A DNA stretch of 64,000 bases from contig JAEUNM010000054.1 in assembly GCA_016791105.1 (NCBI GenBank), forward strand, positions 1 to 64,000. Reading direction: 5' to 3'. The notes under the pieces were generated by a model. It saw only the letters and a program-made list of their open reading frames with translations, was not told the DNA's origin and made no database searches. This document shows, piece by piece, positions 1-9,717 of the stretch. Positions within the stretch are counted from its first letter, which is position 1; each line of letters opens with the position of its first letter. A program made the translations under genes and the position numbers. This DNA comes from Rhodocyclaceae bacterium (GTDB lineage: Bacteria > Pseudomonadota > Gammaproteobacteria > Burkholderiales > Rhodocyclaceae).

Positions 1-572
1 GGGCTGACCGGCCGGGCGCGGACCCCGGCCCGACGCGGGGGGCGGGGGCGCCCCGCCCGGGTTTCCACGCCCGGGGGCTGTGCGCGGGGGCGCGCCCCCC
101 GCGCCCCCAAGGCGGGCGATTTTCAGCCCTGAGGTGGTCTGAGACTTGGGCTGACATGCCTGGTGCTGAACCCGGCACGACGCTGGGGGCGCGGGCGTCC
201 CGCCCGCGTTTTCACGCCCGGCGGCTGTGATCGCGGGCGAGACGCCCGCGCCCCCAAGGCGGGCGATTTTCAGCCCTGAGGTGGTCTGAGAATTGGGCTG
301 ACATGCCTGGCGCTGAACCCGGCACGACGCTGGGGGCGCGGGCGTCCCGCCCGCGTTTTCGCGCCCGGCGGCTGTGATCGCGGGCGAGACGCCCGCGCCC
401 CCAAGGCGGGCGATCTTCAGCCCTGAGGTCGTCTGAGACTTGGGCTGACATGCCTGGCGCTGAACCCGGCACGACGCTGGGGGCGCGGGCGTCCCGCCCG
501 CGTTTTTACGCCCGGCGGCTGTGATCGCGGGCGAGACGCTGACGCCCCCAAGGCGGGCGGAAATCAGCCGGC
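1..572. repeat. 147-bp tandem repeat array, four units
   Basis: Units start at 1, 148, 295 and 442, so the period is exactly 147 bp. The second to fourth units are nearly identical; the first is diverged and more G-rich. Each unit begins with GGGCTGACATGCCTGG (or a variant) and contains two GC-rich inverted repeats, GCGGGCGTCCCGCCCGCG and CGCGGGCGAGACGCCCGCG. Reading frames inside are by-products of the repeat. The array fills the stretch downstream of pepN; no gene is seen here. Confidence 0.93.
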
Positions 573-615
573 GGGGCGCTCAACGTCGTCAGCGCCGGCT
601 TTCGCATGCACGGAC

Positions 616-632
616 AAGGCCGGCCCGGCCTT
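616..632 (-). terminator. Inverted repeat downstream of pepN, possible terminator
   Basis: AAGGCCGGCCCGGCCTT is a perfect palindrome around one central base, 31 bp after the pepN stop. There is no T-run on the pepN strand, so termination is a guess. Confidence 0.3.
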
Positions 633-662
633 CAATCCGGGCCAGACTTGCCGGCATAGCGA

Positions 663-3293
663 TCAAACCAGCGCGCGGCCCACCACTTCGCCCAGGTCGC
701 GCGAAATTTTCGGCATGGCGCGCAATTGTTCCAGGGCGGCGCGCGCCTGTTGCTGGCGGCCGGCGTCGAAGCGGCGCCAGCGGTCGAAAGTGCGTGCGAG
801 GCGTGCTGCCACCTGCGGATTGGCGTCATCCAGACCGGCGATGAAGTCCGTCGCGAAGCGGTAGCCGGAGCCGTCGGCGGCATGGAAATGCAGCGGATTG
901 GCGGCACAGAAACTACGCACCAGCGCGTAAATTTTGTTCGGATTGCGCGCGTCGAAGGCCGGGTGGGCCAGCAGGGCCTGCACGGCGGCCGGGGTGCCGG
1001 GCAGGCGCGAGGTGGCCTGTACCGACAGCCACTTGTCCACCACCAGGGCTTCGTCCTTCCAGCGCGCATAAAACGCCGCCAGCGCCTCCGTGCGCTGCGG
1101 GCAGTCGCGCTGGGCGAGCTGGGCCAGCGCGGCCATCTGGTCGGTCATGTTGTCGGCGCGCTCGAATTGCGCCACGCACAGCGCCAGCCCGGCCGCGTCG
1201 CCGGCTTCCATCAGGTAGGCCAGGGCCAGATTGCGCAGTGCGCGCGCGCCCATGGCGGCGGCATCCGGCGCATAGGGGCCGGGTACGGCAAAGCGTGCGT
1301 AAGCTGCCGCCCACTGTTCGCGCAGGCGCGTCGCCAGCGCGGACAGGAAAGCGCGCCGCGCGCCGTGGGCGGCTTGCGGATCGATCACGTCCATTTGGTC
1401 GCCCAGCCAGATTTCCGAAGGCAGCAGCAGCGCTTCGGCGGCGAATGCCGGATCGTCCGCACCGCGCGCGAGGGTGCGCGCCACTGCGGCGACGAAAAAT
1501 TCCGGTACTTCCACCGTGCCGCCGGCCTGCAGCGCCGCCACGCCCGCCAGCATGAGCCGCGTGGCGAGGCGCTGGCCGGCTTCCCAGCGGTTGAACGGAT
1601 CGCTGTCGTGCGCCATCAGCAGCGCCAGTTCTTCGTCGGTCTGTTCGTAGTCGAGCAGCACCGGGGCGGAAAAGCCGCGCAATATCGATGCCACCGGCGG
1701 CGCGTCCACGCTCTCGAACACGAATTCCTGTTCCGGCGCGGTGAGCGACAGCACCTCGGTGGCGGCCAGTTCCGCGCCCTCCGGGCCGAGCAGGCCGACC
1801 GCCACCGGAATGTGGAAAGGCTCGCGCCGGTAGGCCACGCCTTCGCGTTCCAGCGTGCGTTCGTAGGCCGTGGGCGGGCAATTTTGCGCCAGCGTGAGCC
1901 GGTAGCGCCGGCTTGCGGCATCGTAGTGTCCGCGCGCCGAAACCCGCGGCGTGCCGGCCTGGGCGTACCAATGGCGGAACTGCGCCAGATCGATGCCCGA
2001 GGCGTCCTGCATGGCCTGGGCGAAATCGTCACAGGTAACGGCCGACCCGTCGTGCCGTTCGAAATACAGACGCATGCCGGCCTGAAATTTTTCCTCGCCC
2101 AGCAGGGTATGCATCATGCGCACCACTTCGGCGCCTTTTTCATACACGGTGGCGGTGTAAAAATTATTGATTTCGACGTAACTGGCCGGCCGCACGGGGT
2201 GGGCCATGGGGCCGGCGTCCTCGGGAAACTGCCCGGCGCGCAAGCCGCGCACTTCCTGTATGCGCGCCACCCAGCGCGAATACATGTCGGCGCCGTATTC
2301 CTGGTCGCGGAACACGGTGAGCCCTTCTTTCAGCGACAACTGGAACCAGTCGCGGCAGGTGACGCGATTGCCGGTCCAGTTGTGGAAATATTCGTGTGCG
2401 ACGACGCGGTCTATGCCCTGATAGTCCACGTCGGTGGCGGTATCCGGGCGCGCCAGCACGTACTTGGTGTTGAATATGTTGAGGCCCTTGTTTTCCATGG
2501 CGCCCATGTTGAAATCGCCCACCGCGACGATCATGTAGCAATCCAGGTCCAGTTCCAGGCCGAAGCGCTGTTCGTCCCAGGCCATGGATTTTTTCAGTGC
2601 GTGCATGGCGAAATCGCACTGGTCCAGCTTGCCGGGTTCGACGAATATGCTGAGCGCGGCGCGGCGGCCGGAGCGGGTCACGAAATGATCGTCGAGCCGG
2701 TCCAGTTTGCCCGCCACCAGCGCGAACAGATAACAGGGCTTGGGGAAGGGGTCCTGCCAGCGCGCGTAATGGCGGCCGCCGGCTGCGTCCCCGCTTTCGA
2801 CAAGATTGCCATTGGCCAGCAACACCGGGTAGCGCGCGCGATCGCCGTGCAGGGTGACCGTGTAGCGCGACATGACGTCCGGGCGGTCGAGAAACCAGGT
2901 GATGCGGCGGAAGCCTTGCGCCTCGCACTGCGTGAAATAGCCGTCCTTGGAGCGGAACATGCCGGACAGGCGGGTGTTGTCGTCCGGCCGTATGCGCACG
3001 CGGGTGCGAAGCTGGAATGCTTCCGGCGCTGCTGCGATCACCAGCCGCAGGGCGGTCACTTCGTATTCGCCCGCCGCCAGTTCCCGCCCGTCGATGGCGA
3101 CGGACAGGGTTTCCAAATCTTCGCCATCCAGCACTAGCGGGCCCGGCACATTGCCGCAGCGGCGCAGCGCCAGGTCGGCCGACACCTCGGTGTAGCCGTC
3201 GAAAATCTGGAATTCCAGTTCGACCGTGTCTATGCGCCAGGACGGCGGCGTGTATTCGGAAAGATGTATGGCCTGGGGCGTGGATTCGCGCAT
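663..3293 (-). CDS. pepN: Aminopeptidase N (M1 family zinc metallopeptidase)
   Basis: Cytoplasmic zinc aminopeptidase that removes N-terminal residues from peptides. The protein shows the M1 exopeptidase motif GAMEN and the zinc site HEYFHNW with the downstream glutamate in LKEGLTVFRDQE. Its length (876 aa) is normal for the PepN group. I chose the ATG at 3293, giving an N-terminus MRESTPQAIHLSEY, because AGGAG lies 7 nt upstream; the longer frame to 3323 lacks such a site. The 147-bp repeat array lies downstream. Confidence 0.96.
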   Translation of the reverse strand: MRESTPQAIHLSEYTPPSWRIDTVELEFQIFDGYTEVSADLALRRCGNVPGPLVLDGEDLETLSVAIDGRELAAGEYEVTALRLVIAAAPEAFQLRTRVRIRPDDNTRLSGMFRSKDGYFTQCEAQGFRRITWFLDRPDVMSRYTVTLHGDRARYPVLLANGNLVESGDAAGGRHYARWQDPFPKPCYLFALVAGKLDRLDDHFVTRSGRRAALSIFVEPGKLDQCDFAMHALKKSMAWDEQRFGLELDLDCYMIVAVGDFNMGAMENKGLNIFNTKYVLARPDTATDVDYQGIDRVVAHEYFHNWTGNRVTCRDWFQLSLKEGLTVFRDQEYGADMYSRWVARIQEVRGLRAGQFPEDAGPMAHPVRPASYVEINNFYTATVYEKGAEVVRMMHTLLGEEKFQAGMRLYFERHDGSAVTCDDFAQAMQDASGIDLAQFRHWYAQAGTPRVSARGHYDAASRRYRLTLAQNCPPTAYERTLEREGVAYRREPFHIPVAVGLLGPEGAELAATEVLSLTAPEQEFVFESVDAPPVASILRGFSAPVLLDYEQTDEELALLMAHDSDPFNRWEAGQRLATRLMLAGVAALQAGGTVEVPEFFVAAVARTLARGADDPAFAAEALLLPSEIWLGDQMDVIDPQAAHGARRAFLSALATRLREQWAAAYARFAVPGPYAPDAAAMGARALRNLALAYLMEAGDAAGLALCVAQFERADNMTDQMAALAQLAQRDCPQRTEALAAFYARWKDEALVVDKWLSVQATSRLPGTPAAVQALLAHPAFDARNPNKIYALVRSFCAANPLHFHAADGSGYRFATDFIAGLDDANPQVAARLARTFDRWRRFDAGRQQQARAALEQLRAMPKISRDLGEVVGRALV

Positions 3294-3452
3294 GGGGATG
3301 CTCCTGCAGGGATGGCAATGCAACAGGGCGGCAATGTTACAGGCAGATCGGGTTTCGCTTCGTTCCGCGGCCGGCGGTCTGCGCGCGGGTGTTTTGCCTG
3401 CATGCCCAGGCCGGTCATCCGCGGCGGTGCGGGCCGACTTACCGGAACCGGC

Positions 3453-3914
3453 TCAGTCCAATATCCGCAGTTCCGCACTGGCGCGCCCGCCGTCCAGCGT
3501 GAGCAAAGCCAGCGATATGGGTAATTTGAAGCGCCGCGGCCCGGCCGAACCGGGGTTTACAAATAGCACGCCGCCTTCCTTGCGTACTGCCGGGCGGTGG
3601 CTATGCCCGGCCACCACTACGCCATAGCCCTGCGCGGCGGGGTCCAGGCGCAATTGCGCGAGGTCGTGTATGACCAGTATGGCGCAGCCCGCCAGGTGCA
3701 GGCTGGCCGTTTCCGGCAGCGTCTCGGCCCAGGCGCCGCGGTCGTTATTGCCGCGCACGGACGTGACCGGCGCCAGTTCGGCCAGGCTGGCAAGTACGGC
3801 GGCGCCGCAAATGTCGCCTGCGTGAATGATGGCGTCGCAGCCGGCCAGCGCCGCCAGGGCCTGTGGCCGCAGCAAATCGTGGGTGTCGGAAATCAGGCCT
3901 ATTTTCTGCGGCAT
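3453..3914 (-). CDS. YfcE/MJ0936-type metallophosphoesterase
   Basis: A 153-aa calcineurin-like phosphoesterase. It opens with the metal-binding motif SDTHD and continues with HAGDI, GNND and a late GHSH block, the four motifs of the YfcE/MJ0936 phosphodiesterase family. Members hydrolyse phosphodiester model substrates with Mn or similar metals; the natural substrate here is unknown. It stands alone on the minus strand between pepN and a hypothetical gene. Confidence 0.9.
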   Translation of the reverse strand: MPQKIGLISDTHDLLRPQALAALAGCDAIIHAGDICGAAVLASLAELAPVTSVRGNNDRGAWAETLPETASLHLAGCAILVIHDLAQLRLDPAAQGYGVVVAGHSHRPAVRKEGGVLFVNPGSAGPRRFKLPISLALLTLDGGRASAELRILD

Positions 3915-3964
3915 GGCTTGGTGGCCGTACTTGTGGCGCGGCGGGATGCGAAGTATCGCGCCAA

Positions 3965-4381
3965 TTACGCGGTGCTTACCCGGAACGATAAACCATCTTC
4001 GGTCTGTTCGACGCGTGCGGCGATGGAGCGCAATTCCCGCACCAGCCGCGCGCGCCCGCGTGGGCGCTTGAGTTTTGCCGGCAGGCGGCTCAGCCAGTGG
4101 CCATTAGGCCCGGCGCCGGATGCGTGGGCGCGGGAAAGTTTGCGCGTAGTTGGCAGCGGGTGCGCCGCGAGTACCGCGATGCAATGTTCCAGTTGGGCCG
4201 GAGAACTGAAGCGCAATGCGTACTGATCGAACACGATGTGCAATACCGCATAGCCCTGGTGCGGCAGCGGCTGGGGCGGGGAGCGGCGCAATCCGGCCGC
4301 GGCGCCCGGGACATGCCCCCAGAACGCCAGCGGCGCGGTGCGCCAGTCCGGCTCGAAAGTGAAGTGAAACGCAGCGCGCAT
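3965..4381 (-). CDS. Hypothetical protein, 138 aa
   Basis: I do not recognise a family. The frame extends upstream to 4489, but the extension is Arg/Pro-rich and looks non-coding. The ATG at 4381 gives MRAAFHFTFEPDWRTAPLAF, a plausible start. The protein is basic in its second half, with no signal peptide or membrane segment. It lies between creD and the phosphoesterase on the same strand. Confidence 0.55.
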   Translation of the reverse strand: MRAAFHFTFEPDWRTAPLAFWGHVPGAAAGLRRSPPQPLPHQGYAVLHIVFDQYALRFSSPAQLEHCIAVLAAHPLPTTRKLSRAHASGAGPNGHWLSRLPAKLKRPRGRARLVRELRSIAARVEQTEDGLSFRVSTA

Positions 4382-4440
4382 GGCGGTGAGCGGGGTCAAG
4401 GGGCGGTGCGCGATGGTAGCGCGCCCGCCCCGCGCGCGCT

Positions 4441-5826
4441 TCAGGCCGTACCGCCGCTTCGCACTTGCGGGCGCGCCAGGGCGTACCAATCCACCCGCCG
4501 CGTCAGCACCATGAAGGCCGCCAGCAGCGCGAATGCCAGCACTGCACCCAGCACCAGGGCGTTGTCTTCGCTCGCCAGCAGGCCGTAAAGTGCCGCGAAC
4601 ATCAGCGCGAGGCAGGCGCCGAAGCTCAGTCCGCCGCGCCAGCTGCGCATGACGTGGCTCAGGTAATAGGCCAGCAGGGAAGTGCTGGCGGCGGCGGCTG
4701 CGCCATAGGCGGTGGCAAATGCCAGGTGTTCGGACAGGCTTAGCAACAGCAGGAAAAACATCGCCAGCGCGAGCCCGGCCAGCAGGTACTGGATGGGGTG
4801 TATGGCCAGGCCTTGCAATACTTCCCAGGCAAAAAAGGCGGCGAATACCACCACCACGAACAGGACCGCGTATTTCAGTGCGCGGTCCGACAGGCTGTAG
4901 ATGGACACCGGTTGTGCGAGGCGTATGTCCAGCCGGTCTTCCACCGCGTCGGTGCAGCCGCTTCGTTTGCAGTCGGCGGCGCGGGCGATGAACTGGCGCG
5001 CGGCGTCGGAGGCCAGCGCGCTAATGCTCCACTCGGCGTGAAAACCGTCCGCGCCGGCCTGCTGGGTGGACGGGTCGGGCAGGAAGCGGCCGGTAAACGA
5101 AGGATGCGGCCAGGCCGAATCGATTTTTACGTGCGTGTCGCCGGCCAGCGGCAGCAGCCCCAGGCGCTCGGTGCCGCGCAGGCGCAGGGTGACGTGAAAA
5201 TTGCGCCGGCCCGGCGTTCTGGCGTCCGCGGCCGGCAGTGCGGCGTGCACGCCCGGCATGTCGCCCAGTTCGCTGCCGCGCTCCACTAGCGTGGGTTTGC
5301 CGTCCACGCTTAGCACCGGCACTGCCGCAAAGCCGCGCGGGTCGGATACGGCCAGGCTCAGGTAAGGCTCGCCCCAGGCGATGGTGGAATTGTCGGCGTT
5401 GCGGTTGATGGCCGGGTTGGCGGGCAGGTCGAAGCGGCCCGAAAGCGTGGCTTCCAGTTCATACACCGGCACCTCGAATATGCCGCGATGTTTGCGCTCG
5501 ACGGCAATGTGCCCGGCCACATCGAGTTGCGCCGGCATCAGATGCACGGCGCCGGGGCGTTTATGTGCCTGCCGGGTGATTACCCATTTGCCGTCACCAT
5601 CGCGCTCGCGCGTTTCGGTCGTGTAGTGCTCGACATAGGGCAGCACCAGCAGCGGGCCGGCCAGGGTTTGCGCACCGGCATAGCTGGCCGCAATTTCCTG
5701 CGTAACCTGCGCGCCGCGCGCCTGCCGCTCATACACCAGCGAGCGTATTAGGGTGAGCGGAACCAGCAGCAGCAGTGCCAGAAAAACGATGGTGGCCAAT
5801 TTGGTAAATAGCGGAAAGCGCTTCAT
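4441..5826 (-). CDS. creD: CreD-family inner membrane protein
   Basis: 461-aa membrane protein of the CreD family (cell-envelope integrity protein, part of the CreBCD regulon in enterics). One N-terminal membrane segment (about residues 10-30) precedes a large periplasmic region, and a cluster of hydrophobic segments fills the C-terminal third. The ATG at 5826 (MKRFPLF) has GGAG 7 nt upstream and is preferred to the TTG at 5841. No creBC two-component genes are adjacent, so its control here is unknown. Confidence 0.87.
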   Translation of the reverse strand: MKRFPLFTKLATIVFLALLLLVPLTLIRSLVYERQARGAQVTQEIAASYAGAQTLAGPLLVLPYVEHYTTETRERDGDGKWVITRQAHKRPGAVHLMPAQLDVAGHIAVERKHRGIFEVPVYELEATLSGRFDLPANPAINRNADNSTIAWGEPYLSLAVSDPRGFAAVPVLSVDGKPTLVERGSELGDMPGVHAALPAADARTPGRRNFHVTLRLRGTERLGLLPLAGDTHVKIDSAWPHPSFTGRFLPDPSTQQAGADGFHAEWSISALASDAARQFIARAADCKRSGCTDAVEDRLDIRLAQPVSIYSLSDRALKYAVLFVVVVFAAFFAWEVLQGLAIHPIQYLLAGLALAMFFLLLLSLSEHLAFATAYGAAAAASTSLLAYYLSHVMRSWRGGLSFGACLALMFAALYGLLASEDNALVLGAVLAFALLAAFMVLTRRVDWYALARPQVRSGGTA

Positions 5827-5975
5827 GACAAGCTCCGGCAACAGGGGCTTGCAGGCTAGCCGGGCATGCGGGTGTGGTTTCGGGCCGATTGTGGCGGGCC
5901 GCGGGCGCAGTGTGGCGGGAAGCTGGGGCTGGCGCGACGGCGCCGGCCGCAGGGATTACGGCCGGGCGTGCCGGG

Positions 5976-6863
5976 TCAGGGCAGTGCGGTGTAGCCCAGC
6001 GGGCGCAGCGCGTAATCGGCGGCGATGCCGGCGAAAATCGCCGCGCCTACCCAGTTGTTGTGCAGGAATGCCTTGAAGCAATTGGCTCTTTCACGCCCGC
6101 GTATCAGGGTGTAGTGGTACACCATGAGCAGCGAGGCGGCGAACAGGCCGGCGTGGAAGGCGATGCCCATGTGCAGCCGTTGTCCGGCCAGCACCAGCAG
6201 CGCCAGCATGAGGGCGTAGCACAGCATGACCGCCAGTACGTCGAAGCGGCCGAAGGTGAGGGCCGAACTGCGTATGCCGATGCGGATGTCGTCATCGCGG
6301 TCCACCATGGCGTATTCGGTGTCGTAGGCGATCGCCCAGAAAATATTGGCAGCCAGCAATAGCCAGGCGATATCCGGTATGGCGTACAACTGGGCCGCAA
6401 AAGCCATGGGTATGCCAAAGCCGAAGGCGATGCCCAGGTAGGCCTGCGGGATGGCGAAAAAGCGCTTCGTGAATGGATAGCTGGCGGCAAGAAACACCGC
6501 TACGACGGAAAGTTCTATCACCAGGCGGTGCAGCAGCAGCACCAGCATGAAAGCCGTGATGGACAGCGCTGCGGCCAGCCACAGCGCTTCTTTGGGCTGG
6601 ATTTCGCCAGTTGCGAGGGGACGCTTGCGCGTGCGCTCGACGTGGCCGTCGAAATTACGGTCGGCATAGTCGTTCATGACGCAGCCGGCGCTGCGCATCA
6701 GCACCGTGCCCAACACGAATATCCACACCAGGAATGGGCTGGGCTTGCCGTTGCCGGCTATCCACAGCGCCCACAGCGTGGGCCACAGCAGCAGCAAGAT
6801 GCCGATGGGCCGGTCCAGGCGCATCAGGCGCTCGTAGGCATTCAGTTTTTGCGTCCAGGTCAT
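5976..6863 (-). CDS. ubiA: 4-hydroxybenzoate polyprenyltransferase
   Basis: Integral membrane prenyltransferase that attaches the polyprenyl tail to 4-hydroxybenzoate in ubiquinone synthesis. The first Asp-rich motif is [15 protein letters not shown] and the second is [16 protein letters not shown], both diagnostic of UbiA. There are several hydrophobic helices over 295 aa. The start at 6863 overlaps the ubiC stop (ATGA), so the two enzymes of the first committed steps are translationally coupled. Confidence 0.96.
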   Translation of the reverse strand: MTWTQKLNAYERLMRLDRPIGILLLLWPTLWALWIAGNGKPSPFLVWIFVLGTVLMRSAGCVMNDYADRNFDGHVERTRKRPLATGEIQPKEALWLAAALSITAFMLVLLLHRLVIELSVVAVFLAASYPFTKRFFAIPQAYLGIAFGFGIPMAFAAQLYAIPDIAWLLLAANIFWAIAYDTEYAMVDRDDDIRIGIRSSALTFGRFDVLAVMLCYALMLALLVLAGQRLHMGIAFHAGLFAASLLMVYHYTLIRGRERANCFKAFLHNNWVGAAIFAGIAADYALRPLGYTALP

Positions 6864-7444
6864 GCGCTCAATTCCAGTACGGCGGGCAGGAATACTTCCG
6901 TCACCAGCAGCGGGCGGCCGTCGCGCCGGTAGACCGAGCGGCGCGCCCAAAATTCTTGCGGTGGCCTGGGGCAGGCCGCCGCCGCGCGCCGGTAGAGCGG
7001 GTGGCGCGCGTCGAGGCGGCGCCATTCCAGCACCCCGCGCGCGATGCAGGGGTCGGCAAACAGCAGCGACCCGAGCGGGCGCGCACCCAGACCGGAGAGC
7101 AAATGCCAGGCGCCGCGCTCGTGGTCAGGGTTGACCGCACTGTGCGCAAATACTACCGGACGCCCGTCGGCATGCAGCAGCACCTCGCGCACGCGCGCGA
7201 TGCGGCCGCTCGAACTGTGCAGCGTGCATGCTTCATCCGCCAGCGGGCGCGCCATGTGCTGCGCCAGCACTTCGACGCGGAAGCGGCTGCAGGCGCGGCA
7301 GATACGCGCCGTGAGCGAGCCGGCTTCGGCAAGCCAGGCGGCGTAGGCGCCGGCGGCGCGCAGCAGGCGCAGGTCGTGGCGCCACAGCGATAGCGGATCG
7401 CGCGGCGCAGTGGCGGTGCGCAGTGCAAACGAGGCCGCGTTCAT
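6860..7444 (-). CDS. ubiC: Chorismate lyase
   Basis: Converts chorismate to 4-hydroxybenzoate plus pyruvate, the entry step of ubiquinone synthesis; its product feeds UbiA encoded next. The 194-aa protein has the UbiC pattern of a central VREVLLH strand, ARSV-type [19 protein letters not shown] and a C-terminal EFWARRSVY...LLVTEVFLP segment. The ATG at 7444 overlaps the stop of the upstream gene (ATGA). The longer open frame to 7834 is non-coding extension. Confidence 0.93.
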   Translation of the reverse strand: MNAASFALRTATAPRDPLSLWRHDLRLLRAAGAYAAWLAEAGSLTARICRACSRFRVEVLAQHMARPLADEACTLHSSSGRIARVREVLLHADGRPVVFAHSAVNPDHERGAWHLLSGLGARPLGSLLFADPCIARGVLEWRRLDARHPLYRRAAAACPRPPQEFWARRSVYRRDGRPLLVTEVFLPAVLELSA

Positions 7445-8289
7445 GCCTGCATGGGCCTGCGTGTTACGTTGCCGGCCGCATCGAGTTGGCGCCGCAATGC
7501 GGCCAGGTAGCGCAGACCGGCAACGGCGCGTGCGCCGTACCAGGACAGCATTTCGCCATCCACCAGATGCGCGCGCAGGCCGCAGCAGGATTCCACTTCC
7601 GCCAGGTGCCGCGTGCGGAAGCGGTAAGGTTCCGAAGAAAGCAGCACGTGCCGGGCCGACGCCACCCAGTCCGCGTCCCATTCGAATTGCGGATAGCGGG
7701 CGTCCGCTACGGCGGGCAGGGTGTCCAGCCCGGCTGCGGCGAGCAAGCTCGAAATATAGGTGGCGCGCGATACCGTCATCCACGGTGAGCGCCAGATCAG
7801 GTACAGCACGGGCAGGCGCGGCAGGCCCGCGCAACTGGCTTGGAGTTCGGTCCAGGCGGCATCGAAGCCGGCTTCCAGTTCCGCCGCGCGCCGCTCGACC
7901 TCCGGCAGGGCGCCGAATAACGCGCCGAAAAGCCGGAGCAGGGTGCGATTGTCCTCCGGCTGGCAGGGATGGGTCACCACGATGTGCGGGATGTGGGCGG
8001 CCAGGTAATCGGCATGTTCGCGCCGGTTTTCATCGATATTGACAATGAGGTGGGTCGGCTCGGCGGCCAGTATGGCGGGCAGATTGGGCGTTTTCGTGCC
8101 GCCCATTTTGGGTATGCGCGCCACCGCTCCGCGCGGATGCACGCAAAAGCCGCTGCGACCCACCATGTACTGCGTCAATCCCAGTTCGCACAGCAATTCG
8201 GTCAGGCTGGGCACCAGGCTGACGATGCGCGGCTCGCCTTCGGCCTGCGCATGCACGCGGCCGAGGGCGTCCGCCAGCGGGGAACTCAC
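7441..8289 (-). CDS. BtuF-like helical-backbone metal receptor protein
   Basis: 282-aa protein of the periplasmic-binding fold type used by BtuF and ferric-siderophore receptors: RIVSLVPSLTELLCELGL at the start, GGTKTPNLPAILAAEPTHLIVN in the middle, and a C-terminal lobe. No signal peptide is visible, so it may act in the cytoplasm or may not transport. I take GTG at 8289, which overlaps the SDR stop (GTGA); the frame upstream is a shadow of the SDR gene. The ligand is unknown. Confidence 0.8.
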   Translation of the reverse strand: MSSPLADALGRVHAQAEGEPRIVSLVPSLTELLCELGLTQYMVGRSGFCVHPRGAVARIPKMGGTKTPNLPAILAAEPTHLIVNIDENRREHADYLAAHIPHIVVTHPCQPEDNRTLLRLFGALFGALPEVERRAAELEAGFDAAWTELQASCAGLPRLPVLYLIWRSPWMTVSRATYISSLLAAAGLDTLPAVADARYPQFEWDADWVASARHVLLSSEPYRFRTRHLAEVESCCGLRAHLVDGEMLSWYGARAVAGLRYLAALRRQLDAAGNVTRRPMQA

Positions 8290-9041
8290 AGCTTGAGGCC
8301 GCGCGGTTTGCGCCCGGCGCGTGCAAACAGGGAATCGAATACCGGGTTGGGCAGCAGGCGCAACATTTTCGCGACGGCACCCATTTGCCACGGCACTACG
8401 CGGTAGCCCACCCCGGCGTCTATGGCCTTGGCGATGCGGCGCGCCGCTTCGGCGGCCGGCAGCATGAAGGGCATGGGGTAGGGGTTGATGGCGGTCATCG
8501 GGGTTTCGATATATCCGGGACAAATGGTGCATACGCGCACCCCGCTGCCACGCAATTCGACCCGCAAACTTTCCAGATAGGCGATGGCGGCGGCTTTGGA
8601 ACTGCTGTAGGCGCCGGCGCCGGGCAGGCCGCGTATGCCGGCCACCGAGGCAATGCCCACCAGCCGGCCGGCGCGACAGGCGCGCATGGCGTCGACGAAA
8701 GGCTGGAAGGTGGCGACCAGCCCCAGCAGGTTGATTTCTATTACGCGCTTGAACACGGCGTAGTCTTCGGCGTGCTCGGTGAGCGTGCCGACCGATACGC
8801 CGGCATTGCCGATCACGATGTCGGGAATGCCGGCGGCTTGAATGAACTGTTCCGCCGCCTGCGCCACGGCGGCCGGATGGGTTACGTCGGCGCTATAGAG
8901 GTGTACCGCGGCATAGCCGGGCAAGGTGTCGGCCAGCACCTCGGCACGACGCGCCAGCAAGCCCAGCGTGGCGCCGCGGCCGGCATAGTGGCGGGCCAGC
9001 GCGGCGCCCAGACCGCTGGATGCGCCAGTGATGAATACCAC
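8286..9041 (-). CDS. Short-chain dehydrogenase/reductase (SDR)
   Basis: 251-aa classical SDR with the NAD(P)-binding motif TGASSGLG at the very start, NAG in the middle and the catalytic Tyr-Lys region GAYSSSKAA, where the usual YxxxK reads YSSSK. The ORF starts with GTG at 9041; the sequence before the first strand is short, so a slightly earlier start overlapping dsbA is possible. It heads a run of four genes overlapping by 4 nt. Substrate unknown. Confidence 0.9.
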   Translation of the reverse strand: MVFITGASSGLGAALARHYAGRGATLGLLARRAEVLADTLPGYAAVHLYSADVTHPAAVAQAAEQFIQAAGIPDIVIGNAGVSVGTLTEHAEDYAVFKRVIEINLLGLVATFQPFVDAMRACRAGRLVGIASVAGIRGLPGAGAYSSSKAAAIAYLESLRVELRGSGVRVCTICPGYIETPMTAINPYPMPFMLPAAEAARRIAKAIDAGVGYRVVPWQMGAVAKMLRLLPNPVFDSLFARAGRKPRGLKL

Positions 9042-9060
9042 CGGCGCGCGGCCGGCTTTG

Positions 9061-9696
9061 CTACTTGGCGGAGCGATCGGCTTTCACCTTGGCGATCAGT
9101 TCGTCGATCACGGCCACGCAGCGCTCTGCGCCGCCCTTGATGGAAGGCGCGGTGTAGTAGCGGCCATCGACAATGATCGCCGGCACGCCCTCGATGGCGT
9201 ACTTTTCGAACACCTGGCGCGAACCGCGAACTTTCGTTTCGATGCCGAATGAGTGGTAAATGTCGGTAAAGCGTTTGACGTCCACGCCTTGTTTGCTCAA
9301 CCAGTCGGCCTGAGTCTTTTCGACACTGAGGTCGATTTTGTCCTTATGTACCGCGTTGAACACGGCTTCGTGCAGACGGCCGACCTCGCCCATGGCTTCC
9401 AGCGCGTAATAGGTACGTGCCAGGGGTTCCCAGGAATCGCGCGCCACCGCGGGAATGCGCTTGAACACCACGTCCTTGGGCAGTTTGGCGGCCCAGCGCG
9501 AGAGCGTAGGCTCGAACGCATAACAGTGCGGGCAGGCGTACCAGAAAAATTCTATGACCTCGACCTTGCCGGTTTCGGCCGGCTGCGGGCGCGGGATGAC
9601 CTGATATTCGGTACCGAGCTGTGCGCTTTGGGCACCTGCACAAAGCAGGAAAAATAGCGCGCAGAGGCGCAGAATCTGTGTGTACAGTCGGTTCAT
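9061..9696 (-). CDS. dsbA: Thiol:disulfide interchange protein DsbA
   Basis: Periplasmic disulfide oxidase. A signal peptide (about residues 1-24, ending AQSA) is followed by a thioredoxin fold with the active site CPHC in FFWYACPHCYAFEP and the cis-Pro loop GVPAIIVDG. The length of 211 aa is typical. The order argS - SPOR protein - dsbA - SDR is a recurring betaproteobacterial arrangement. Confidence 0.96.
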   Translation of the reverse strand: MNRLYTQILRLCALFFLLCAGAQSAQLGTEYQVIPRPQPAETGKVEVIEFFWYACPHCYAFEPTLSRWAAKLPKDVVFKRIPAVARDSWEPLARTYYALEAMGEVGRLHEAVFNAVHKDKIDLSVEKTQADWLSKQGVDVKRFTDIYHSFGIETKVRGSRQVFEKYAIEGVPAIIVDGRYYTAPSIKGGAERCVAVIDELIAKVKADRSAK

Positions 9697-9717
9697 CAGT
9701 CAAGTTCTCCTTCGGGC

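Noticed and set aside
212..472. 86-aa minus-strand frame in the first 600 bp
   Set aside because: It is the translation of the 147-bp tandem repeat, with no ribosome site and repeated low-complexity text.
726..3137. 803-codon plus-strand frame opposite pepN
   Set aside because: Antisense shadow caused by high GC; pepN has all family motifs.
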